A stretch of 12,566 nucleotides of DNA from Oscillospiraceae bacterium. GTDB taxonomy: Bacteria; Bacillota; Clostridia; UMGS1840; HGM11507. Made by a program: the position numbers and the translations under genes. Where the stretch lies: the NCBI GenBank assembly GCA_015068525.1, contig SVKJ01000031.1, positions 1-12,566 of the forward strand, read 5' to 3'. The notes below the pieces were generated by a model. That model saw only the letters and a program-made list of their open reading frames with translations. It did not search any database and was not told the DNA's origin. Shown here piece by piece: positions 1 to 6,882 of this stretch (its first letter is position 1; the number at the start of each line of letters is the position of its first letter).

Positions 1-21
1 TCTTCAAGTTTTGATTACGAA

Positions 22-52
22 AGAGGGTTTGCGAAAAACTCGCAAACCCTCT
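22..52 (-). terminator. Probable terminator hairpin of the tRNA operon
   Basis: Positions 22-33 and 41-52 form a perfect 12-bp inverted repeat with a 7-nt loop, lying 46 bases downstream of tRNA-Cys on the minus strand. The stem has a GC-rich top and a GGG/CCC block. Only a short run of three T follows it on the minus strand (then CG), so the U-tract is weak. It fits the end of the tRNA transcript, but it could also be a processing hairpin with more RNA genes beyond the window edge. Confidence 0.5.
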
Positions 53-98
53 CTGTTGCTGACCAAATCGACATTATATCTCTTTGGTTCTGCTTTTT

Positions 99-172
99 TG
101 GAGGCGCCACCCAGATTTGAACTGGGGATCAGGGTGTTGCAGACCCATGCCTTACCACTTGGCTATAGCGCC
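99..172 (-). tRNA. tRNA-Cys (GCA)
   Basis: On the minus strand 74 bases fold as a complete tRNA. The acceptor stem pairs GGCGCTA with TGGCGCC (one G-U). The anticodon loop is CTGCAAC on a GGGT/ACCC stem, giving anticodon GCA. The T arm carries GTTCAAAT. The discriminator is T (U73), a known identity element of tRNA-Cys, followed by an encoded CCA. It is the last tRNA of the five-gene operon. Confidence 0.97.
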
Positions 173-178
173 ATTTTG

Positions 179-211
179 ACAACAAAAGACGCATATTGCG
201 TCTTTCGTTGT
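179..211 (-). other. Inverted repeat between tRNA-Gly and tRNA-Cys
   Basis: Positions 179-193 and 197-211 pair as a 15-bp stem with a 3-nt loop. The single mismatch in DNA (184/206) becomes a G-U pair in the minus-strand transcript, so the RNA stem is continuous. It fills nearly all of the 44-base spacer between tRNA-Gly and tRNA-Cys. No T-run follows it (TCAAAAT comes next), so it does not look like an intrinsic terminator. A nuclease processing signal or a partial attenuator are possible roles; none is shown by the sequence. Confidence 0.65.
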
Positions 212-216
212 ATTTC

Positions 217-291
217 TGGAGCGGAAGACGAGATTCGAACTCGCGACGTTCACCTTGGCAAGGTGACGCTCTACCACTGAGCCACTCCCGC
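217..291 (-). tRNA. tRNA-Gly (GCC)
   Basis: On the minus strand 75 bases fold as a tRNA. The acceptor GCGGGAG pairs with CTTCCGC, the D arm contains AGTGGTAGAG, and the anticodon loop TGCCAAG gives anticodon GCC. The T arm has GTTCGAAT. The discriminator is T, with CCA encoded. It lies 3 bases downstream of tRNA-Phe, so the two must be cut from a shared precursor. Confidence 0.97.
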
Positions 292-294
292 AAT

Positions 295-370
295 TGGTGC
301 CTCCGGGCGGAATCGAACCACCGACACGGGGATTTTCAGTCCCCTGCTCTACCGACTGAGCTACAGAGGC
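295..370 (-). tRNA. tRNA-Phe (GAA)
   Basis: On the minus strand 76 bases fold as a tRNA. The acceptor GCCTCTG pairs with CGGAGGC (one G-U), the anticodon loop CTGAAAA sits on a GGGGA/TCCCC stem, and the anticodon is GAA. The T arm has GTTCGATT. The discriminator is A, with CCA encoded. The spacer to the upstream tRNA-Asp is 58 bases and AT-rich, with no promoter or terminator that I can see. Confidence 0.97.
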
Positions 371-428
371 AAACAAGCCTTTTTAGTTAAAAAAAATGAC
401 CGACTATTCAGCCATTATAAAAAAAAAT

Positions 429-505
429 TGGCGACCCGGAAGGGACTCGAACCCTCGACCTCTAGCGTGACAGGCTAGCGTTCTAACCAGCTGAACTACC
501 GGGCC
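429..505 (-). tRNA. tRNA-Asp (GTC)
   Basis: On the minus strand 77 bases fold as a tRNA. The acceptor GGCCCGG pairs with CCGGGTC (one G-U), the anticodon loop CTGTCAC sits on a CTAGC/GCTAG stem, and the anticodon is GTC. The T arm has GTTCGAGT. The discriminator is G, the usual identity base of tRNA-Asp, and CCA is encoded. It is the second gene of the operon, 9 bases downstream of tRNA-Val. Confidence 0.97.
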
Positions 506-514
506 AAAAATAGA

Positions 515-590
515 TGGTGGGCGCAATAGGGATCGAACCTATGACCTCCTGCTTGTAAGGCAGATGCTCTCCCAGCTGAGCTATGCGCCC
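515..590 (-). tRNA. tRNA-Val (TAC)
   Basis: On the minus strand 76 bases fold as a tRNA. The acceptor GGGCGCA pairs with TGCGCCC, the anticodon loop TTACAAG gives anticodon TAC, and the T arm has GTTCGATC. The discriminator is A, with CCA encoded. It is the first tRNA of the operon, about 24 bases downstream of the expected start site of the proximal promoter. Confidence 0.97.
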
Positions 591-620
591 ATCTAATGCC
601 GTTTTTCAAACAACAAGAAT

Positions 621-649
621 ATTATATCATATTGTTCAGCCAATGTCAA
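621..649 (-). promoter_or_regulatory. Proximal sigma-A promoter of the tRNA operon (P1)
   Basis: Read on the minus strand, TTGACA (644-649) and TATAAT (621-626) are separated by exactly 17 bases. Both hexamers match the sigma-A consensus perfectly. Transcription should start near 614, giving a leader of about 24 bases before tRNA-Val. The bases after the -10 box are AT-rich (ATTCTTG), not the GC-rich discriminator typical of strongly stringent stable-RNA promoters. Confidence 0.9.
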
Positions 650-705
650 CACATTTTTTTAATTTTTTTAAAAAAATTAATTGCACATTTTCAAAGGCAA
701 GTAAT

Positions 706-734
706 ATTATACATATATTTTATTCACTTGTCAA
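706..734 (-). promoter_or_regulatory. Distal sigma-A promoter of the tRNA operon (P2)
   Basis: A second perfect TTGACA (729-734), 17-base spacer and TATAAT (706-711) lies on the minus strand, exactly 85 bases upstream of P1. Its start should be near 699. Nothing between P2 and P1 looks like a gene or a terminator, so both promoters should feed the tRNA operon. The PBP terminator lies just upstream, which isolates this promoter from read-through. Confidence 0.88.
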
Positions 735-752
735 TACTTTTATGATTTTTTT

Positions 753-793
753 ATCAAAAAAGTTTGGAACAAACAATTCCAAACTTTTTTGAT
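753..793 (-). terminator. Terminator of the penicillin-binding protein gene
   Basis: Positions 753-769 and 777-793 form a perfect 17-bp inverted repeat with a 7-nt loop, starting 8 bases after the stop codon of the PBP gene. The stem carries six A/T pairs placed symmetrically (AAAAAAG and CTTTTTT), so the U-tract is built into its 3' arm. It is an intrinsic terminator on the minus strand and could also work on the plus strand. Confidence 0.88.
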
Positions 794-801
794 ATTAATA
801 T

Positions 802-3000
802 TCAAGCTGCTTCATTGGTGTTTTCCTGATTTTCAGTATTATTTTCTTCCTCGTCCGGTTCAGGAACAGTCTCTTCGGAAGTATTATTCTCTTCATCCGA
901 AGGAGGCTCAACAACTTCTACTTTATGATTGTTAGGGTCACATTGTTTCTGAGGAGCAGAACTATACGGCATTTTAGATACAGTTCCTGTTGAATTGCCC
1001 GCTTCGTCAACACAGGTAGAAACGCATATATCACCTGATACGCTGCACACTTTAACCTCAATTTCATTTGATGCGCCAGGGAATGCTTTATATTTAAGTC
1101 CACTGTGAACTTCCAACATAACTTTTTTCCATGCATTAAGTGCAGGATTATTGGTAAGATAGCCCATATCTTTCGGATTGTCAAATCCATACCATACTGC
1201 ACCGACATAATACGGGGTAATACCTACAAACCATCTATCCTTATTATCATCAGTCGTTCCTGTCTTACCACCGACCTGAACATTCGGAAGATTAGCGGCA
1301 ACACCTGTTCCTCCTGATTTAGTAACGGAATGAAGCAACTGGCACATAATTTGTGCAGTCTGCTTACTCATTGCATAAGTTTTTGAAATTTTCTTTTCTA
1401 AAATAATCTTACCGTTACTGTCAACCACTTTTGTGTAAGTGTGAGGTGATATATAAACTCCATTATTAACAAATGCGCAGTAAGCGGCAGTCATTTCATA
1501 AGTTGTAATACCATCGGTAAGTCCGCCCAATGCCAAAGCAGGAAGATTTTTATCCGATACCACTTTGCCGTTTCTTGTTTCCTGAGATACAAGTGTTGAA
1601 ATTCCAAGTTTATTCTTTAAAAAGTTATAAGATTTATCTACACCTAATTTTTCAAGTATTTGTATCGGAACAGTGTTTGCAGATATCTGAACTGCGTATT
1701 GAACTGTCATTGGTCCTTTAAAACCCGAATAATAGTTTACAGGACTCCAGTCGCCATACTTAACTGCTTTATCCTCATAAATTGTCATCGGAGAAATAAG
1801 CCCTTCTTCAACAGCAGGAGCATAAACAGAGAGAGGTTTTATAGATGAACCCGGTTGCCTTTTTGACATTGTAGCACGGTTTAAAACAAAGTCGCCGCCT
1901 TTTTTACCTACACCACCGGCAATCCCCTTAACTTCTCCTGTATATGGATCCATAATAACCATTGAAGACTGCGCCCCTTTAGAACCAAAGTTTGCTTCGT
2001 TATTGTAAACGGCGTCCATCTTTCTTTGGATATCAGGATCTATCGTTGAATAAATTTTAATACCGCCTGTATGAATATACTGGATTGCGGCATCATATTC
2101 ATATCCTTTATATTTAACAAGGTCATTTGCAACGTCAATTATTACCTGATCAACAAAATATGAATTAAAATTTGTGCCATCATTCATATTATGCTTAGAA
2201 AATACCATCTTCTCGGCTTTTGCATCTTCATATTCGTCTTCAGTTATAAATTCAAGTTCAAACATTTTTTTAAGAACAAGCTCCTGCTTTTTCTTATTGT
2301 TTTCAGGATTTAAAAATGGGTCATATCTTGTAGGATACTGAGTTATTCCGACAATTGCGGCAGATTCGGCAATAGTTAACTCGTCCACTTTTTTATCAAA
2401 GTAAACCTGTGCTGCAGCGCCGACACCGTTACACCCTTGCGAAAGGTACATTGTGTTAAGATAAAGTTCAAGTATCTGGTCTTTGGACATTTTTCTCTCA
2501 AGCCTGAAAGAATTCCATATTTCCTTAATTTTTCTTGAAACCTTCCTGTCCTTCTGACCCGTAAGATTTTTTACAAGTTGCTGTGTGATAGTACTTCCGC
2601 CATAAGCAGAATCCTTATCAATAATGTAGTGCACAACTGCACCAAAAGTTCTTTTCAAGTCAATACCGTTATGTTGATAAAATCTTTCGTCTTCTATAGC
2701 GACAGCGGCATCTTTAAGATGTTCGGGCATTTTTGTAATAGGTACCCAAAGCCTGTTTTCACTTGAATACACACTATCAAGATTTTCATAATTTCCCGTT
2801 TCGTTATTTTTATAATAAATCTGACCACTGTAGTTCATTATATATTTATCAACATCCATATCTTCCATAGATGCCGATGCAATAACCATAACAACGTATA
2901 TAGCAAATAAAGCCATTAAAACTAAAAAGGCTGTAAAACAAATCTTAAGAATATTAGAAAACAGTTTATTATTACTTTTCTTTTTCTTTTTTGACGGCAT
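802..3000 (-). CDS. Class A penicillin-binding protein (PBP1A-type)
   Basis: This is a bifunctional peptidoglycan synthase of 732 residues that polymerises lipid II and crosslinks the strands outside the membrane. A lysine-rich cytoplasmic tail is followed by one membrane segment (about 16-42). The GT51 glycosyltransferase domain (about 80-250) has EDERFYQH with catalytic Glu103, GGSTITQQ (134-141) and KDQILELYLN (173-182). The transpeptidase domain (about 340-635) has SSIK with nucleophile Ser385, SAN (440-442) and KTGT (579-582). The tail beyond 690 is acidic and Asn/Glu-rich, and four cysteines lie at 652-687. I chose the ATG at 3000 because GGAGGTGT precedes it by seven bases; the frame runs 18 codons further upstream, but those codons have no ribosome binding site and an unlikely sequence. 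It is transcribed alone and diverges from the BofC-like gene. The family is certain; the exact name (ponA or mrcA type) is not. Confidence 0.97.
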   Translation of the reverse strand: MPSKKKKKSNNKLFSNILKICFTAFLVLMALFAIYVVMVIASASMEDMDVDKYIMNYSGQIYYKNNETGNYENLDSVYSSENRLWVPITKMPEHLKDAAVAIEDERFYQHNGIDLKRTFGAVVHYIIDKDSAYGGSTITQQLVKNLTGQKDRKVSRKIKEIWNSFRLERKMSKDQILELYLNTMYLSQGCNGVGAAAQVYFDKKVDELTIAESAAIVGITQYPTRYDPFLNPENNKKKQELVLKKMFELEFITEDEYEDAKAEKMVFSKHNMNDGTNFNSYFVDQVIIDVANDLVKYKGYEYDAAIQYIHTGGIKIYSTIDPDIQRKMDAVYNNEANFGSKGAQSSMVIMDPYTGEVKGIAGGVGKKGGDFVLNRATMSKRQPGSSIKPLSVYAPAVEEGLISPMTIYEDKAVKYGDWSPVNYYSGFKGPMTVQYAVQISANTVPIQILEKLGVDKSYNFLKNKLGISTLVSQETRNGKVVSDKNLPALALGGLTDGITTYEMTAAYCAFVNNGVYISPHTYTKVVDSNGKIILEKKISKTYAMSKQTAQIMCQLLHSVTKSGGTGVAANLPNVQVGGKTGTTDDNKDRWFVGITPYYVGAVWYGFDNPKDMGYLTNNPALNAWKKVMLEVHSGLKYKAFPGASNEIEVKVCSVSGDICVSTCVDEAGNSTGTVSKMPYSSAPQKQCDPNNHKVEVVEPPSDEENNTSEETVPEPDEEENNTENQENTNEAA

Positions 3001-3006
3001 TACTAC

Positions 3007-3027
3007 ACACCTCCATCTACAATTATA
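3007..3027 (-). promoter_or_regulatory. Extended -10 promoter and RBS of the PBP gene
   Basis: On the minus strand TGTTATAAT (TATAAT at 3022-3027) is an extended -10 element, and GGAGGTGT (3007-3014) is the ribosome binding site that fixes the ATG at 3000. No -35 box matches at 16-18 bases; a run of T fills that region. Transcription would start near 3015, immediately before the ribosome binding site, leaving a leader of only about 15 bases. The RBS is clear; the promoter is an inference. Confidence 0.5.
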
Positions 3028-3112
3028 ACATAAAAAAATAAAAAATAAAGACATATTTTAAAAGTTTGCATAATTTCGTTATCTTTTGTCAAAAATATGG
3101 TTGGTGATAAAT

Positions 3113-3697
3113 ATGTATAATATGTATTCTTACAGAAAGAAAAGACCTGTAGGTCTGATTATTACAATTATAATATGCAGTATTATTATACTCATAACGG
3201 GATTTTTAATATATATAAATCTTACCACTCCCCTTCCTTCCAAAGAAAAAGAGGTTATAGCTGAAACTGAGAGTGAAATCGTTATAAACAAGCCTCAGAC
3301 AAATGATATTAAATACACTAAAAACACAGAATTTACGCTGACTGAAACATTTTTGTGCGGTCACAACATAGTAAAGAGCGAAACTATACCTCAGAATTTT
3401 ATCGGGAAAACAATAGAAGAAATAAAAAACGAAAATCCCGAATATATAATAACATCTTATAATGATTTTTCAATTTCTGCAATGAAGGTATATGATAAAC
3501 ATTGTGATAACCATTATATTATTAAACTTCAAGGGAATAAACTGATATCATACAGTAAAAATTCTCCCGACATAACCATCAAAGAAATTAAAATAAATTT
3601 AAGGGAATATCCAAATGAAGATATAGAAATATTAAAAAACGGAATTGAAGTCGGCTCTAAAGAAGAGATGCTTGAATTCTTTGAAGATTTTGCATAA
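3113..3697 (+). CDS. Membrane-anchored protein with BofC-like C-terminal domain
   Basis: The product is 194 residues. A short basic N-terminus (RKKRP at 8-12) is followed by one hydrophobic segment (about 13-36), then an extracytoplasmic part. The C-terminal third, with NLREYPNED (162-170), LKNGIEVGSKEE (174-185) and an EDF ending, follows the pattern of the BofC C-terminal domain. In that domain a Pro-Glu/Asp-Asp segment precedes a GI-V-S-EE stretch and a final LEDF-like end. CGH (82-84) and a CDNHY (131-135) are as in clostridial proteins of this kind. BofC in Bacillus is a forespore protein that restrains SpoIVB in the sigma-K checkpoint; whether this protein does so is unknown. I chose the ATG at 3113 because GGTGAT (3103-3108) precedes it; the frame opens at a TTG at 3086 without a good RBS. 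It diverges from the PBP gene and ends in a terminator shared with nagA. Confidence 0.72.
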   Translation: MYNMYSYRKKRPVGLIITIIICSIIILITGFLIYINLTTPLPSKEKEVIAETESEIVINKPQTNDIKYTKNTEFTLTETFLCGHNIVKSETIPQNFIGKTIEEIKNENPEYIITSYNDFSISAMKVYDKHCDNHYIIKLQGNKLISYSKNSPDITIKEIKINLREYPNEDIEILKNGIEVGSKEEMLEFFEDFA

Positions 3698-3706
3698 TTT
3701 CATAAA

Positions 3707-3743
3707 ACAGGGTTGCAAAAGCCAAAGACTTTTGCAACCCTGT
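3707..3743. terminator. Bidirectional terminator between the BofC-like gene and nagA
   Basis: Positions 3707-3721 and 3729-3743 form a perfect 15-bp stem with a 7-nt loop. They sit between the stop codons of two convergent genes (3697 and 3750). On the minus strand the stem is followed by TTTTATG, a usable U-tract that ends the nagA operon. On the plus strand the following TTACATTTTATATTTTAT is a broken T-rich tract. Confidence 0.85.
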
Positions 3744-3749
3744 TACATT

Positions 3750-4940
3750 TTATATTTTATAAACAGTTTTTCCCTCTACAATTGTCATAAGGATATTGAT
3801 ATCTTCATCAAATACAACAAGGTCAGCATCTTTTGAAAGAGCAATACTTCCCTTTTTGTTATCAATTTTAATAAATCTTGCAGGAACAATCGTCATCATC
3901 TTAACTGCATCACACAAAGGAACATCTGCTTCTTTATGCATAGTTCTTACCAGTCGGTCAGTAGTACATACACTTCCTGCGAATGCAGACCTGTCCATAA
4001 GTTTTGCAACTCCGCCTTCGATAATAACTTTCTGCCCGTCTTTAAGGCTTCCCAAGATACTTTCTTCTCCGTCAGGCATACCTGCACCTCTCATAGAGTC
4101 AGTTACAAGGGCAATCCTGTCTGCACCTTTTGATTTATATACTAGTTTAAGTAATTCTTTAGGCAAATGATGGCCATCTGCAATAATTTCAACATTCATA
4201 CCATCAATAACATAACCACTCTCAATCACGCCAAGTTTACGATATCCGTCTTCCCTTACGATAGTTGACATTCCACTATAAAAATGAGTTATAAGGTTAA
4301 AGCCATTTTCATATGCTAAAATAACATCTTCGTATTTCGCATTGGAGTGAGCAATTGATGCTAAAATACCCTGTTCTTTTAAGAATGCACCAAACTCGGC
4401 AGATCCCGGAAGTTCGGGTGCAGCGCTCCATCTTACAATATTGCCGTGTGATTTTCTTGTGATTTCTTCATAGTCTTCTTTAACAGGACATTTTAAATAT
4501 CTGGGGTCCTGAGCACCTGCCTGAAGAGGACTGAAATATGGTCCCTCCAAATGCAAACCTAAAAGTTTCGCACCATCAAACTCCATATCTTTAACTTTGT
4601 TAAACACTTCAAATGTATTTATCAGTTCTTCGTTTGTACTTGTTAAAGTAGTGGGTAAAATTGCTGTTGTGCCATGCTGTGCGTGAGTAGTTGCTGCAGT
4701 GATATAAGCATCAACCGTTCCGTCCATAAAATCACATCCACCACCGCCGTGACAGTGGATATCAATAAAACCCGGAGCAATATACTTACCTTTTACATCA
4801 GTCATTTCCCCATCAAAAGACGACACATCAATATTGCTTCCAACCTCAATTATTTTACCATCTGAGAAAACAACATATCCGTTCTCAATAATTCTTTCGG
4901 GTGTTATAAGTTTTCCGTTATAAAGACACTTTTTACTCAT
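3750..4940 (-). CDS. nagA: N-acetylglucosamine-6-phosphate deacetylase
   Basis: This is a cytoplasmic amidohydrolase-fold enzyme of 396 residues, the usual NagA length, that removes acetate from GlcNAc-6-phosphate to give glucosamine-6-phosphate. The small beta domain (1-50 and the last 40 or so residues) flanks the barrel. Metal and catalytic residues are visible: HCH (62-64) in a glycine-rich loop, Glu132 in HLEGPY, His198, His219, DGHH (256-259) and Asp281 in LVTDS. The segment after His219 reads FYSGM instead of the FNAM-like sequence of E. coli NagA; I recall this variant in other Gram-positive NagA-type proteins, so the substrate may differ somewhat. It is the last gene of a three-gene operon, 12 bases after the upstream gene. 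Its GAGGTAAA ribosome binding site abuts that gene's TAA (TAAGAGG), which suggests coupling. No nagB deaminase is present in the window. Confidence 0.93.
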   Translation of the reverse strand: MSKKCLYNGKLITPERIIENGYVVFSDGKIIEVGSNIDVSSFDGEMTDVKGKYIAPGFIDIHCHGGGGCDFMDGTVDAYITAATTHAQHGTTAILPTTLTSTNEELINTFEVFNKVKDMEFDGAKLLGLHLEGPYFSPLQAGAQDPRYLKCPVKEDYEEITRKSHGNIVRWSAAPELPGSAEFGAFLKEQGILASIAHSNAKYEDVILAYENGFNLITHFYSGMSTIVREDGYRKLGVIESGYVIDGMNVEIIADGHHLPKELLKLVYKSKGADRIALVTDSMRGAGMPDGEESILGSLKDGQKVIIEGGVAKLMDRSAFAGSVCTTDRLVRTMHKEADVPLCDAVKMMTIVPARFIKIDNKKGSIALSKDADLVVFDEDINILMTIVEGKTVYKI

Positions 4941-4952
4941 TATATTTACCTC

Positions 4953-5831
4953 TTACATTACCTCACTAATCTGAACTTCCCTGTCTTCATCAAGTGATTT
5001 TTGTATTGCATTAAGAATATATACAGGTTTTACCAAATCATCAAATGATAATGGCATTTTATTTGTTTTTAACATTTCAACAAATTTAGCAAAACCAAGT
5101 TTATAAATAAACGAAATATCAACTTCCTGAGAACAAACTTTCTTGTCGCCATATACTGTTACATAATATGAAGAGCAAAGATTGTTAAAGGCAAGTGTAA
5201 CCATTTTATCTTCATAAGAAGCAATTACCATAGAATTTTTAGGAGCAATCGTTTTTGCAGTAACACTCTTTACATCATAACCGAAAACAGAAAGCATCAT
5301 TTCAATCAAGTGTGAACCATAGAAGAAAATTCCGCCGTATTCACTCTCTAAATCGCCGGGGAAGTTTATGCATCCTCCTGATACATTGCCTATTCTTCCT
5401 GATTCTACTTTATCTTTCAATGTTAAAATTTCATAGTTATATTTAAGTGTTGAACCACCTGTAATAAGTGTATTATTCTTTTCAACCGCTTTTCTTAAAA
5501 GTTCAATATCTTCTATCGATTCACAAACAGGTTTATCAATCCACACAGGGTAGCCTGCTTCAATAAACGGCAAAATATGGGGAACATGAAGAGAACCTCT
5601 CCTGTAAACAACCATTACGGCATCAACTTTACCCATAAATTCTTCAGGATTATTTGCAATAAAAGGAATTTCTCCTTTTTCTGCAACTTCCTTAGTATGA
5701 TTCGGATCATCATCATTACCGTAAATAGCAACTATTCTTACATCATCTCCATAAACTTTTTCAACATTACAAAGTCTTGCAAAATGCTGAGCATGAGAGT
5801 TATCTGAGCCTAAAATACCAATTTTAAACAT
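4953..5831 (-). CDS. Gfo/Idh/MocA-type oxidoreductase, short GSDNSH subtype
   Basis: The predicted NAD(P)-dependent sugar oxidoreductase has 292 residues, shorter than the usual 330-400. The N-terminal Rossmann part starts with GILGSDNSH (5-13), in which the classic GxGxxG loop is replaced. Similar G-C/S-D-x-SH starts occur in a recognisable subgroup of this family. IDKP (98-101) supplies the conserved Lys100 that in family members positions substrate and cofactor. GSHLIEMM (172-179) in the C-terminal domain carries the His usually found in the active site. It is the middle gene of the operon, 25 bases after the larger oxidoreductase and 12 before nagA, with an AAAGGTTGAT ribosome binding site. 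The substrate cannot be read from the sequence; the setting suggests an amino sugar or its derivative. Confidence 0.82.
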   Translation of the reverse strand: MFKIGILGSDNSHAQHFARLCNVEKVYGDDVRIVAIYGNDDDPNHTKEVAEKGEIPFIANNPEEFMGKVDAVMVVYRRGSLHVPHILPFIEAGYPVWIDKPVCESIEDIELLRKAVEKNNTLITGGSTLKYNYEILTLKDKVESGRIGNVSGGCINFPGDLESEYGGIFFYGSHLIEMMLSVFGYDVKSVTAKTIAPKNSMVIASYEDKMVTLAFNNLCSSYYVTVYGDKKVCSQEVDISFIYKLGFAKFVEMLKTNKMPLSFDDLVKPVYILNAIQKSLDEDREVQISEVM

Positions 5832-5856
5832 TATGTATCAACCTTTCATTTGTTTA

Positions 5857-6882
5857 TTATAAAATTACTTCTTTCTTTTCATCTGATGATTTATAAATTC
5901 CAAGAATAATTTCCACGCTTTTTCTTGCCTCTTCGCCTGTAATCATAGGATCTCTGCCCTCTAAAAGTGCCAGAGCCATATCTTCAACAAGATATGTATG
6001 ACCATAATTAGTAGTAGAATACTGACAGTTAAGTCCACCCAAAGAGCCTGTTACCTCAGGCATTTTTATATCAGGGTTTTTAAGTTTCCAATAGTAAAAT
6101 CCGGAATCACCAAAGGAAATACTTCCTTCGCTTCCGTGAACCGAGAAAATAGTATCAAGTCCAGGGTAAGCAGTTGTAGCACATTGAATAACACCAATTG
6201 CACCATTATTAAATCTTACTTTAGCAATAGCAGTATCTTCTACCTCTATATCCCATACTTTAGTTTCACATGTAGCATCAACCGAATAAATTCCGCCCAT
6301 CATCCAGGCAATCATATCAACTCCGTGAACTCCCTGATTCATAAGAGCGCCGCCACCGTCATATTTCCATGTAGCACGCCAGTCGCCGCTGTCATAATAT
6401 GCCTGGTCGCGATAATATTTAAGTGATGCATCTGCCATAGTTATTTTCCCAAGATAGCCCTTTTCTATTGCTTCTTTGGTTTTGATTGCGGCATCATAAG
6501 TTCTTCTTTGGAATATACAACCTAACTTAACACCATTATCTTTACAGCAATCTATAAGTTTATCCATTCTTTCCTTTGTAACTTCAAGGGGTTTTTCACA
6601 AAGTACATTTACTTTATGATTTGCAACTATAGATGCACAGTCAAGATGCATTCCGCTCGGTGTTAAAATGCAGCAAACGTCAATTTCTTCATTTTCAAGC
6701 ATAGTTTCAATATCAGTATACCATTTTGAAAGTCCGTTTTCTAAAGCTGCCTTTTTGGCTTTTTCTTCCACAACATCACATACTGCTACAAGTTCAGCAT
6801 GCGGAGCGTGTTTAATTGCATCTGAATGATTAACAAATATTCTTCCGCAACCTATGGCTGCAAATCTCACTTTTTTATCCAT
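5857..6882 (-). CDS. Gfo/Idh/MocA-type NAD(P)-dependent oxidoreductase
   Basis: The product has 341 residues, with a Rossmann domain followed by the Gfo/Idh/MocA alpha/beta domain. AIGCGRI (9-15) is the dinucleotide-binding loop. CEKPLEV (95-101) holds the catalytic-type Lys97. GGGALMNQGVHGVDM (176-190) with His186 and Asp189 is the typical active-site stretch, and YYRDQAYYDSGDW (156-168) precedes it. This arrangement resembles UDP-N-acetylglucosaminuronate dehydrogenases (WlbA type) and many uncharacterised sugar dehydrogenases. Family members oxidise sugars, and GH109-type relatives use NAD to split glycosides. I prefer the ATG at 6882: GGGA lies six bases before it, while the ATG at 6894 directly touches its only purine-rich stretch. 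It is the first gene of the operon, about 30 bases after the predicted start site, and only distantly similar to the next gene. Confidence 0.9.
   Translation of the reverse strand: MDKKVRFAAIGCGRIFVNHSDAIKHAPHAELVAVCDVVEEKAKKAALENGLSKWYTDIETMLENEEIDVCCILTPSGMHLDCASIVANHKVNVLCEKPLEVTKERMDKLIDCCKDNGVKLGCIFQRRTYDAAIKTKEAIEKGYLGKITMADASLKYYRDQAYYDSGDWRATWKYDGGGALMNQGVHGVDMIAWMMGGIYSVDATCETKVWDIEVEDTAIAKVRFNNGAIGVIQCATTAYPGLDTIFSVHGSEGSISFGDSGFYYWKLKNPDIKMPEVTGSLGGLNCQYSTTNYGHTYLVEDMALALLEGRDPMITGEEARKSVEIILGIYKSSDEKKEVIL

Noticed and set aside
11..390. Open frames across the tRNA cluster, on both strands, of 64-89 codons
   Set aside because: They are translations of, or antisense to, the tRNA genes. 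The RRDSNSRRSPWQ-like peptide is a familiar tRNA artefact, and none has a ribosome binding site.
918..1208. 96-codon minus-strand frame inside the PBP gene
   Set aside because: It is a shifted frame over the conserved C-terminal part of the PBP, and its translation resembles no family.
3068..3097. Sigma-G-like promoter (GCATA plus AAAAATA) before the BofC-like gene
   Set aside because: The -35 fits, but the -10 matches only 4-5 of 7 positions at 17-18 base spacing. That is too weak in such AT-rich DNA.
3796..4170. 124-codon open frame on the plus strand opposite nagA
   Set aside because: It is a shadow of a strongly conserved gene, with serine/isoleucine-rich low-complexity content and no RBS.
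5998..6426. 142-codon open frame on the plus strand opposite the first oxidoreductase
   Set aside because: It is antisense to conserved family motifs, has biased composition and has no promoter or RBS.
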